A DNA stretch of 64,000 nt from Diprion similis (taxonomy: Eukaryota; Arthropoda; Insecta; Hymenoptera; Diprionidae). Of the stretch, positions 22,934 through 33,886 are shown piece after piece (position 1 is the first letter of the stretch; each line of letters begins with the position of its first letter). The stretch lies in NCBI RefSeq assembly GCF_021155765.1, contig NC_060113.1:4479001-4543000 (forward strand), given 5' to 3'. The notes beneath the pieces were generated by a model, which saw nothing but the letters and a program-made list of their open reading frames with translations, was not told the DNA's origin and searched no databases. Both the position numbers and the translations under genes were made by a program.

Positions 22934-25900
22934 ATGCGAAGACAAGGCCAAGATGTGATGCAGGTAAACCTGGCAGGTATCCGACGGGACATCAAAAATC
23001 TTGCTCATAACTATAGTGATGCGCAGGTAATCAGAGTTCCATTATTTGGATAATTTTCATTCCAAGTTTATCAGATAATAAAAACCTTCAATAATATCCC
23101 CTATTCAGAAATGCTAAAAGGAAAAACATGGTAATAATGGATGTTTTGCTATGATATTTTACAGAAAGCAGTGCGCAAGGCCACGAGCAATGATCCATGG
23201 GGTCCTAGCAGTACACTGATGGCAGAAATAGCCGACTTAACTTACAATGTTGTAGCATTCACAGAGATAATGCAAATGCTCTGGAAACGACTTAATGATC
23301 ATGGAAAGAATTGGCGGCACGTTTACAAAGCATTAGTTCTTTTGGAATATTTAATTAAAACTGGTACAGAAAAAGTTGCTCATCAATGCAGGGAAAACAT
23401 CTTTTCTATCCAGACTCTAAAAGGTGAGCTCTTCTTCAATAATGGATCAAAGGAAAAAAAAAAAAAATAGCCTCATATGTGCCTCGACCGTATGATAGAG
23501 AAACTGAGATCGTTTTAACTATTGATTACTTCAATTACCTACAGATTTTCAATACATGGAGGGACCTAAGGATCAAGGAATTAATGTTAGGGAGAAAGCC
23601 AAGCAACTAGTAGCATTACTGAAAGACGATGAACGGTTGAGAAACGAAAGAGCACGTGCTCTGAAAGCAAAGGAAAGATTTGCACAATCTCTGAGTGGCT
23701 TTGGTAGCGATGGATTAGATACGATGTCTCCGATGAGTAGCGATGTAAGCTTAGAAATCAATCATTAGGTATATATCTTCAATCAATTATTTCTATTTCA
23801 TTTCATCGTTATATCTTTTGTGAAATTTCAGTTTCAAGACTGGGAGCCGTGTCAACTTTCAGAATCAGCATCCAAACGTACGTTTCAATTTGGCTCGTGT
23901 TATTTTGCATCATAAAAATTTGAAAAATTGCAATTGAATTGTATCAAGTCTGTTAATTTTAATAATTAAAATTTTTTCTTGTAATTATTCAGCTGAGCTC
24001 GAAGCGGCGAGACCACAAACCGTTGGCGAAGAAGAACTGCAACTACAACTTGCTCTTGCAATGTCACGAGAAGAGGCTGAACAAGAAGAGCAGAGACGAC
24101 GTAGTGATGATGTCAGATTACAGCTGGCTTTGAGTCAGAGTCAACAAGATTTCAAGTTAGTGTGAATGAGTGAAATCAGCTCACAATTATTTTAGTAGTC
24201 ATTTGAAAACAGGTATCAACAAAAACAGCTAAGGCTAAGAAAAACTGTGGTTATGTTATCTCCTTGGCAAAATCTGTTTGATGAAGGTTTTCAACCTTGC
24301 TTTTCAGATCACCTCCGTCTGACAAACAAAGTCACGTGCTCGACTTATTAGATGTAAACTTAGGAGAGGCAAGCGGATCATCTGCTCAGGTCGATCCTTG
24401 GGGTGTTCCTACAGCAGCACCGCCTCCGAGACCTCAGGTAAGGAAATAATTATTAGACACTAATGAGTTGTATGTTGAATATTTCGCATTCATCCAATGA
24501 AAATATTGCACCATTTGCATGCTGCACGTTAGTCATTGGACATATCTAATTTTTATCGCATGGAGGTATGTTGAAAGCTAATCGATCAATTATTCAGCCC
24601 CATAATTTCAATTGTGAAAAGTTATTCGAAGATGAAGTGAACGCTTATTATGTAAGGTCATATCTCTGCGTAAAAGAGGAGATACAGAATTCTACAAATC
24701 CAGGATTTAACGAAAATAATCATTTCTGATAAGCTATTTTACAAGTGGCCGATTTTTTTTCGATGAGACTGAAAAGGAATTTCTAAATCAATTTCAATGT
24801 TGAATACATATATGTGTGTTTTTTTTTTCTTAGCCACATACTGACCCATGGTGTGTACCGACAAGTAGCGCTTCACCTCCAGTCGATCCGTGGGCTCCTG
24901 TTCCTCCGCAAAGACCGAGTAAGTAATTTAAGATAGCCAATTTCTGGCATCTACTTCAAATAATAATTTTAATTATTATATGTATATGGATTTTTTTTTT
25001 GCATGTTCCTAAATCCTAATTGAAATTCGGTCACAGCGTTGTCAGGTAAACAACTGATATTACCTAGTGCCATTTTTCATAATATGTAACTAAGTACTGA
25101 TTCATAATCCATATACGTGTACGTGTGGTACTTTGTTTACATGACAGAAAAATTTTAGTAATATTGAATGGTAACATAATCCTAATAAAACAACACAACT
25201 ATTCCTTTTCATATCTTCATTTTGTTACGTGCTTCAAGATTTGGAAAGAACTTCGCTATTTGCAGCTTACTGTGTTTGTTTGATACTGCTGTCTTCTCTG
25301 TTTTATATTGCATACAACATTTCTTCATTTTTAGCTGCAGCAGTTGATCCTTGGCGAGCTCCAGTGGTTTCACCAGCAACAGTTGCTCCTCGTACTGTGG
25401 ATCCTTGGTCGCCCTCGTCTGGAGCCGAAGCCTCAGCTCTTGCTTCTCCATCTCCGTCTTTTAATAATCCTACCCTTACTCAGAATATTGGATTTACAGC
25501 CCAGTCACCCCAAAATATCGGTTTCAATCTGCCTACATCAAATATTGGCTTTAGCAATCAGACTAATGGTTTCAATGGTAGTGGAATCGGATTTAACGAA
25601 TTTACTTCTCAAAACCCACAAAACTCTGGGGCGAGCCCACTTGGAGATTTGGATGAATTTGATGTCATCAGTAACAGAGGCAAGCTGGAAACTAGTCCGC
25701 AGCCTAATAACGGTGTTAACAATAACAGTAAGCATTTAAGAAAAAAAAAAAAATTACACGTCCTGTAAAAGTCTTTGTAAAACTTCAAAAATACCGATAT
25801 CACTTATTTATTATATAAATTTCATTGTGCTAGGAACTGCGATGTCGCCAGATCCATTTGACCTCGGAGGCCTTAGTGATAATCTTTCTGCAAGTACGGG

Positions 25901-27054
25901 AGCTGTTAAGAAGACTCCTCAATCATTCCTTGGTGAAAACTCGGCACTTGTTAATTTGGATAACCTTGTTAGTGCCACTGCGGTTAAACCACCTGCTCCT
26001 GCACCTACAGGTTAGTAAAAATTTGTTTTTAATGACGTGCTGGTTATTGGTATCAGTTTAAAAGCAACAAAATTGATTTACTATCCTATCTTTATTTTTG
26101 CTACCAATAAAAAATTTATAATAATCAATTAAATTTAATTATTTTGAATAATATTCTGTATCTACTGACTGAAAAACATTACCATCAATGTACTCATCAT
26201 ATTGAGTGAAGTATGTAAATATTCAATATCTATACTATACAGAAATTAAATATCAGGAAATGTAAACAATATGAGATTACGGGGAGACCTATGTTCGTTT
26301 ATAAATGTTTCACACCTGTTCAGCAATACTATTTTTTATCAACTTACATGTAACACTTGTCTTATGTTTATCGTCCCAGCATTTCATTGGAAGTAACTTT
26401 GTGAGTATATTGGTTCGATTTAATGCATGGTGAACGATGCATGGAAACGGTCTTGTGTTAAACATAATTGCTGATTATTCGGAAACGAATGTTGAATTCG
26501 TGTAGCTAAATGTAAATCAGTTTCGTTTATACAACTTTGCGGACATCAGAGATTTTACATGTAATTTTATTGATTCAAGTGTCTAGATGAAAATTTTCCT
26601 TCAAGTTTCTTACTGACTTGACTCTCTGACTTAATGAAATTCACTCTGACTTAGAGTCAATTTGCATATGCACTAGTTGTTTTTCTCAACGTGCTTAACA
26701 TCCTGCTGTTTCAGAAATGGAAATTTTATTTAAAGTCCACAAGCTTGTTCATTGGCGTATACCGTATTATTTGCAAGCTCCCCAGTATAGTTTTCTACCT
26801 ATGGATATAGCGCAATAAGTTGATTAATTAGTTTGTAACATTTAGTTTTTAATACTTTGACACTTCAATTGCCAGGAAATTTAAAACAAGTTTGTACATT
26901 TGTGTAACATTGTCAAATTTCGAAACATTTTACAGTGACGGTACCGTATTTGGCAAATCCATTTGCTGCAGCGACACCACCACCTCGTCCAACAATTAAT
27001 CAAATCCGACAGGATCCCTGGTCAGGCACTACAGCAAATCCATTTCTTTCGTAG
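22934..27054 (+). CDS. lqf: Epsin (liquid facets homologue), endocytic adaptor
   Basis: Ten coding exons: 22934-23026, 23165-23423, 23545-23744, 23832-23877, 23993-24155, 24308-24437, 24834-24918, 25335-25727, 25834-26010, 26936-27054; 1665 nt, 554 aa, phases consistent. Epsin bends membrane and links ubiquitinated cargo, notably Notch ligands, to clathrin and AP-2. Seen: ENTH domain about residues 10-150 (IRRDIKNLAHNYSDAQ, KATSNDPWGPSS, DHGKNWRHVYKAL, NVREKAKQLV); two ubiquitin-interacting motifs, EEELQLQLALAMS (about 212-224) and DDVRLQLALSQS (about 238-249); DLLDVNL resembling a clathrin box; five AP-2-binding DPW motifs in the central region and one near the C terminus (QDPWSG); repeated NIGF-type low-complexity segments; and two NPF motifs for EH-domain partners, the last four residues from the C terminus. 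Two in-frame ATGs exist, 22934 and 22958; the second gives the usual epsin start MQVN. Confidence 0.95.
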
Positions 27055-27380
27055 CGCAGCTGAGAATCTGATGATTATGAACCAATGATCGAACACATCG
27101 TATTCTAAATAATAATACAGAATATTATTAGGAGCTTGGTTATAGACAAGTTTTAATATGAGGTATGGTATGGATTTATATATTGTATGATAGGTCAGAA
27201 CGAACTGAATTTACTGCGTGAAGCATAAAATTTCGGGCGCAACGTTATTCAAATTTTCTCGAATCATATACTATTATGCATTGACATAATTTGATCGCGA
27301 AAAGACGGGTTATTATTATTATAATCTGGTATCACTGTTCGAATTGGTATAACATGACTGATTGTTTTTGATTTATACTC

Positions 27381-27386
27381 AATAAA
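27381..27386 (+). terminator. Candidate poly(A) signal of epsin
   Basis: AATAAA about 330 nt past the epsin stop, in AT-rich sequence. Confidence 0.5.
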
Positions 27387-28185
27387 CTAATTTCATAAAT
27401 TTATTCAGTATTCATAATCAGTCGCGATATTCGTCAATTCAGTAATATTTTGTAGTGACGAAGGATATCAATTGCAACTAGTGAGTAGTGTTATAATAAG
27501 AAGATTACCTTATAAAATAACACTATTCAACCCTTTTAGGCGTGGAACAAGGAGACGAATTTGGAAAACGTAATGTCAAGTTTATATGCTTTCACAATAT
27601 TATGGTACAGATATGGGAGAGATGATTGATATTTTAATACACATGATCAAGTCTGCATTGTGTCAATTGTAATTCAAAAAGACGCGTTTTTTTTTTTCTT
27701 TTCGTTTCATTTTATCCCAAACGTCGGTGCAATTATCACTGTTGAGGAATCAATTTTTTATTATAAATACTTCTAGAGTGAATTGTTGTTACAGATCGAA
27801 AAAATAATGAACATTTGTGTTTTTTTTTTATTGTAGAAAATGTTACGCATATGATAATTGTAACTTTTTTGTTTCCTTTTGGTGTTTGGTATACATGGGT
27901 GTCGTTAATACCATGCAGATTTGAAACTGAAGATTTTTTTAGCAAATGACTTGATATAAGTTAGTAAATATAAGATAAAAAAAAGTCTACTCTCCAGAGC
28001 AATGAATATCTTCAATTTTGAAATATAAATTGGGAAGCCCAGGTATATAACATTACGAAATGAGTTAATATAGTAACGGATTGTAGAATTGAACTGACAT
28101 ATTTATTTTATAAACAGTCTGAGGTTCATGCATAAGTACGTGTGTATATATGTATATATACACACACACATACACACAAACATTA

Positions 28186-28489
28186 GGGTGATCCTTATAT
28201 AGGACTTCGATGAATTTCTTATCATTCGCCTCCCCCCCACAAATCGGCTCCGAATAATTCAAAAACAGTCCCTGAATTTCTTTTAGAGTTTTACCTCAGT
28301 CTTAACCTGTTCCGGTAACAGGGGAGATTTTCCCATTCAAAATACATGTGCTTCGGTCATATTCTTAGTAGAAATTTTATTGTGAGGCTAATAATATTCA
28401 AAAAAATCTGTGACTGTTAGATTTTAGCGGGAATTACTGCTACTATCTGGTAAAAAATTTACCGAATGATAAAAAATTCGCATGAGCCC
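28186..28489. mobile_element. TIR element with TA flanks, about 304 bp
   Basis: Left end TA|GGGTGATCC and right end (reverse complement) TA|GGGCTCATGC; about 15-25 bp inside, both sides share GAATTT[C/T]TTATCATTCG in inverted orientation. The TA flanks suggest a Tc1/mariner-type MITE. No coding capacity. The ends resemble those of the element at 59089-59890 (GGGTGGCCCTT), so they may be one family. Confidence 0.55.
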
Positions 28490-28667
28490 TAAATAACACA
28501 CACACACATAAATACATATACATGGATATATTTGCTTTTTCGGGAAGTAAATGAGTATTTACGTACTTCTTTGCAATTTATTCATAAGGATTTATTAAGT
28601 GAATGAAAGAAATGTTTAAGAGAATTGATTGCAAAGTGTGGTATGTAAAAATACCCAATTGAACTAG

Positions 28668-29077
28668 CAAGGAAGGTATCCCGGGTCGATCTCTCCAACT
28701 TGATTTCTTTTGTAATATGTTATAGTAGACTAAAAACTACGCAATGCGTATTTTTTTTATCTGCCATTAAACACTTTAAGGGGCTGAAAACGACCCCTGG
28801 AAATGGGCACCCAAGGAGGTGATTTCTTGATGCGCCTGACGTATTTGAATGAAACCAATGCAGAAATGATTTACTACTAATGATAAAAGCATTTCAGCGT
28901 TAGTTTCCCTCAAATCCATCAAGCAATCACACCGTTGGGTGCCCAACTTTGGGAGCCGTTTTCAACCCTTAGTGTTTAACGGCAGATAAAAAAATACATG
29001 TCGTTTAGTTTTTAGTCTACTATAACATGTTACAAACGAAATCAAATCGGAGAGATCGACCTGGGATACCTTCCTTG
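28668..29077. mobile_element. Fold-back MITE, about 410 bp
   Basis: Ends CAAGGAAGGTATCCCGGGTC and, on the other strand, CAAGGAAGGTATCCCAGGTC. Inverted arms extend about 140 bp each with roughly 85-90% identity by eye, including CGATCTCTCC, TAGTAGACTAAAAAC, ATCTGCC and GTTTTCA[A/G]CCC blocks. The central loop is about 120 bp. No ORF. A single-stranded copy would form a long hairpin. Confidence 0.75.
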
Positions 29078-31027
29078 TAAGATAACAGGACCATATATAT
29101 TCTGTCGTGTCCTGACAACATTTTATCCGTTTGCGAAAGCCCAAGTTCAGCGGTTTGATATACACTTGTCAATTGTAATGTAGTCTTTAAGAACTTCGGT
29201 TATTTTTACGATTCAATTCATATCTAAAAGTAAGTAGCCTTGTGATTGAAGAATGAATAAAAAGGTTATTTATTTGTCCACCTTTGCATTTACTGTTGAA
29301 CTTGGCCTACTTTAACGAACATAAAACAAACGATAATGAAGAAAATTAAAAATACACGAGTAATAATATGAAGGAGAACATAATACAATACAAAGTAAAT
29401 TTAACTAATTTATTTCTCATTTATGAGATTCACAATTTTACCTCGACATGTAGGAACAAAGAATGAAATGTGTAAATATGTTATTGCGTGTTAATCTCTC
29501 CAAACCTTGTTTGTATAATTATTAAACCAACAATTATTTAAGATAAAAATGCATAAACGCATTGTCATTTTGCTTTGTAGAATCGGTGTTTTTGCAAAAG
29601 AATTGATGTCTATGAACTATAGATGGTGTATCATTTTTTTGGTTACAATCTTTAAAACGCATGAAACGTGAACAGTATTTATTGTGTTGAATGTTTTTAA
29701 TGTAAAGTGACACGGAATATGTCTTATTTTGCATTTAATAATTGAAAATGTGTATTATACCTATACGAATTGAATTTAAATTTGTTCTACGCTTTATTTA
29801 TAACAAAATGCTTTTTTTTTTAGAATCTTTTACAAAAACATCGTTTGTATATTTAATAAAATCGAATAGAAAAATAACCCTTGAAATACCAATCTCCAGA
29901 TTCGAATTCTCAAATCTACACATAGTAAACTACATGCGTATCGTTCACCTGTAAACCTTGCAATTGGGTGAACTTAATACTACTACTTGATCAATCAATT
30001 GGTGCAGGTATAATAATCTGTTTTGGTTGCTACTTTATATTTAAGATTAACTAAATAATAATAATTATACGATTGTACATTTTATTGGTGAGTCTTGCTA
30101 GTGATGAAAATTGTTGTTCACATAAAAATGAAGCTATCGTTCAAGGAAAGACGGGTGTGAAAGTATTTATATAATCTAAGCATCGGACGCAATGAAAATG
30201 CGCGTATCGAGAAATTTTAGATGCAAATTTGAATAGTTTTCTATGAGATACAATTACGAGAAAATGCACTCGCCTACTACCAATTTTTTCTATAATAACG
30301 CCAATCCTCGTATAATTTAGTAAAATTGTATATTAAATCAATTGTGCTACAAAAATTCCAGTTAATTTAGTAGTTCCGTAGCACTGTCAACTATTTAGGA
30401 AATATAAAAAAATGGGTGACCAACCGAATACGAATCAAAAATAGTTGTGCCAAGGTTTCATTATCTGTATGGCTGATCAATAAAATTTTCAAATTCAATG
30501 TGCAATATAAGATACTGGTACAAGTACTGTAAGGTATGGGAATTTTTTCAGGAAGATTGATTTATATGTGATTGTACATTTTCACTGTGTGAATTCATTT
30601 TTATGTGGATAAGAGAAGCATATTTTCATTAGCTTGGTTGGGTTGATGATCAAAATGCAGTGCGATGGAATTATTATTGAAAGTGAATATTGGAAATGAA
30701 ATTTGAATATTACCTATGAAATATTTTAGTAGACTATATCATATGAGTATGACTATTATTATATTTATTATTATTATGATTATTAATATTAATATTATCA
30801 CTATCACTACCATTACCATTAAATAAACGAAAAAATTCGCGTTATGTTTTTAATTTTACTTTTATTTTCCTAGCTATATAATTTTTCTATCACTTATTAT
30901 CATTGCTCTGAATTTATTATTATTCAGTGATTTGATATTAGTTAGGTGAGAAAACAATATTAACTTTCTCTCGGGGGGGAGGCTCCACGCTTAGTTTCAT
31001 CTTGTCACTAAAGTATCGTACAGGAAG

Positions 31028-31191
31028 ATTTCAACCAAGCGATCATTGGAAATGCTTATAATCATGATGACAAATATTCAGATCTGGATCCAAAAAATTG
31101 TAGAAGGGGATTTCAACCAAGCGATCATTGGAAATGCTTATAATCATGATGACAAATATTCAGATCTGGATCCAAAAAATTGTAGAAGGGG
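31028..31191 (+). repeat. Perfect 82-bp tandem duplication
   Basis: Two head-to-tail copies of an 82-bp unit starting ATTTCAACCAAGCGATCATT and ending GTAGAAGGGG, with no difference that I see. As 82 is not a multiple of 3, the duplication shifts any reading frame. It is either very recent or an assembly artefact. Confidence 0.85.
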
Positions 31192-32563
31192 ATGCGAATT
31201 TTTAAAAAATAGCACATCCCTTACATTTATCTCTGTCTTGGACTGAATATTCCTACACAAGATTGGCAAATTGAAAAAGTAAATCCCGTTTCTTTGAACC
31301 TTCATGCGTGAAGCTTTCCCCTAGAATGTTCATTTCATTGAGATATTTTAAACGTCGAGAACATGCGCAGCTTACTTGGTCAGTAGAAGCTGTCAATCAA
31401 ACAAGTGATCAGGCAAACCACAATGGAGTAACGTCAATGTTATTATCGAAGTCAGGTTTTGATAATTTCATATTGGTAGCGTATGAGAATCAAAATGCTC
31501 AGCAACGAAAACAAGTTCCTTTTACTACACTTTCGAAAACTTATTCCTATGTCAATATTGACATTACTTCAATATGACTCGTTTGATCACTCATTTGATT
31601 TACTGTAAGGCAGTAGTGCAACTAGGCTCAATCTATCATTGGAACTTGAAGCAATTCAACCTTTATAGGTGAATATTTGAGTGTACAAATTCAAACAGAT
31701 AATTGTAGTGTTTCATATATGATGTAAATATCAAATATGAGCTACCGAAGAAGTTTGATTGACTCAAAATATACCATGAATTTAAATACGAACACAGTGT
31801 TTACTATACGTCCGAATATTCAAACCATACAGTGAAGGTGTTTCATCATTATACTGCCCAACGTTTATTGTAAATTTGAAGACTCAAAGAACAAACCTAA
31901 ATAAAAAAAAATACCATTGATTGGTTGAAAATGCAATAAAGTGGTAAAGTAACTACGGTTTGCCAATTCCTAAAGCTAACTACTACTATGTTATTTAAGA
32001 GTGTATATTTGGGTTTTTTCATGTACAGATAGCTAAGGGTATTCTGTGCGTTACAATCTATTTTAACTTTAAAGTAGTAAGCGGCACTTCATTTATGAAT
32101 GTACTGTTTTGATAAAACTGTTTTGAAATACTTTTACAACACCCAACGAACTATGTAACAGTCCAAAACAGATTTTTTCTCGTGATTTGATTGGAAGCAA
32201 TTATTTAATTATGAACAATGTCGGATTCACGGACGCTTGTTTGTATTTCCTGCAAGTAAAGTTAAGCATATTTGGAGTCTTTCAATAACATCACTTAGGG
32301 TCGCTTGTAGGAATGATTATAAGTATAATTAAATAAAAACAGACTTGAACAGATAGTTTATGTATATTTTTTCATCCAAATTGATAGTTGTCTAATTGAT
32401 GTTGTAAAAATGTTTTGTCTAGTATAAATTAAAATATTCAATGAAGTTATCCAGATTTCGAAAAACGTTGAGTTAAGTTTGCGGATTCCATTTTAGAAAT
32501 GAACGTTATTTTCCTTTATCAGGTTCTTCAACGGGAAACAATTATAAATCTGATGGAAAGTAA

Positions 32564-32569
32564 TTTATT
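32564..32569 (-). terminator. Candidate poly(A) signal of C10
   Basis: TTTATT on + (AATAAA on -), 270 nt past the C10 stop codon. Confidence 0.4.
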
Positions 32570-32838
32570 AAGTTATACTTATACAATATAATACAATTCT
32601 ACATTTGTGAAAAAGAAAATGTAATAATTTATACTTAACAATAAGAATAGGGAATCCCACGGAAACTTGCCTTAAAGTTAATAAATGCTTTATACATGTA
32701 TATTATAAATAGTTCTATAATTATAATCCGTTCCTAGTTAATATATATCTATAAAATAATTTTAATAATAATTCCGAATACTTTCGTTTGAATTTTTTTT
32801 TTAAATAGTTTTGGTGTTTAAAAATATATATGATAGTT

Positions 32839-33445
32839 TTAAAGCGATGCCTCTGTCGACGAACTTATAGTTACAGGTGGTAAAAAATAGGCACGAACTT
32901 GACCATGAAGCTGCGCAATCTCAGGATCATCCCGTTCGAGGGTCCTAATGAGTTGCGCGAATTGTACGGTACCTGTAACAAAAGCTGAGCTTATTACTGA
33001 ACGAAATATTCCAAAATTGATACATTTCTATGATTAGTTTAAATGGTGTAGGGTAAGAGACACTTATACTTGACCTTCTCTGCCTTCGGGAAAACCGTAA
33101 TTTTTTATAACATCCATTTGAATTTGTGTGACAATTGGAAAGACAAACTGCATCATCTTCAGCATTTCGTTGCCAGAATTTTCTTTAGCTTCGGTTATTT
33201 TTTGTACATTGTCTGGCGAATTTAACGCCCCGAGAATATCCGTTAATGCAGCTAAATGGAGAAATTAAAAATCATGAATTTTTATGACTAAATATTCGAT
33301 AATTTTTACTTACTTCTAGGAAGTAAAATTCGGCTATTTACATATTTTATAGGTTATATGTTTTTACCGAATGTGCATTATGTTGCATTGTGTGAAAATT
33401 AATACCTTTTGCTGTTTCAGGGGTAAACTGCGCCAGCGATGCCAT
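32839..33445 (-). CDS. C12orf57: Protein C10 (C12orf57/GRCC10 homologue)
   Basis: Three minus-strand exons: 33445-33406, 33251-33075, 32972-32839; 351 nt, 116 aa (human 126 aa). C10 is a small conserved animal protein of poorly known biochemistry; loss in humans causes Temtamy syndrome with corpus callosum defects. Conserved marks seen: FTPETAKALTDILGALNSPDN near the start (human has a similar EQAKVVLAEVIQAFSAPEN segment), EMLKMMQFVFPIVTQIQ, VIKNYGFPEGREG, and the terminal DDPEIAQLHGQVRAYFLPPV. The last exon runs straight into TAA. The start ATG begins a 40-nt exon and gives an N terminus similar in length to the human one. Head-to-head with PARN across about 440 bp. Confidence 0.9.
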
Positions 33446-33886
33446 ATAGAATTATTTTACAAACAAATTGTGCGGTGTTGAAAAAATTTTGAAAGGTGAC
33501 TTCTCTGAATTCTCTGATCACCGCGCTTGTATACAATCGATCGACAGTAAAGGTTAGAATTTCATGAGCAGCAAAACGTAGCAGCAGTAGCAGCATTTCC
33601 CACCATCCGAGTATTCTGATTGGTTGACTAGGGTTAGACCAGGTTATTCAACCAATCAGAATGCTTGGATCGTGAGAAATGCTGCTACTGCTGCTCAATT
33701 TTGTAGATTGGTGTCTCTATCTGGCGGATAAGTCTGCGGCCGACATTCTATGCTACCCGTATTCTGCCGATCACTGATTGCGTTGACTACTGATTGTATG
33801 GGTTTGTAGATGTCCCCACCGGGGCTTCCTCAAACCTCAATCCGTATAACCGAGTACATAAACAACCGCAGCAAATAATACATACG
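33446..33886. promoter_or_regulatory. Divergent promoter C10 | PARN with CCAAT hairpin
   Basis: Only 441 bp separate the two start codons. In the middle, 33581-33627 and 33648-33694 form an inverted repeat of about 47 bp per arm (GCAGCAGTAGCAGCATTTC ... CTGATTGGTTGA, and its complement) with a 20-bp loop. Each arm carries a consensus CCAAT box (33616-33625 as CTGATTGGTT, 33651-33660 as ACCAATCAGA), the binding form for NF-Y. The opposite orientation and central position fit a bidirectional promoter, though the hairpin could also be an inserted fold-back element. Confidence 0.6.

Larger units (their letters stand above)
27387..32838. other. AT-rich intergenic region between epsin and C10
   Basis: 5.4 kb between convergent genes. 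It contains two TIR elements (28186-28489 and 28668-29077), a perfect 82-bp tandem duplication (31028-31191) and several microsatellites. Open frames here (for example 31308-31577) are short, match no family I know and have no splice context, so I do not call genes. Part may be extended 3' UTR of epsin or C10. Confidence 0.5.

Noticed and set aside
31308-31577. 89-codon plus-strand frame next to the 82-bp duplication
   Set aside because: No recognisable family, no splice or promoter context, composition like the surrounding DNA.
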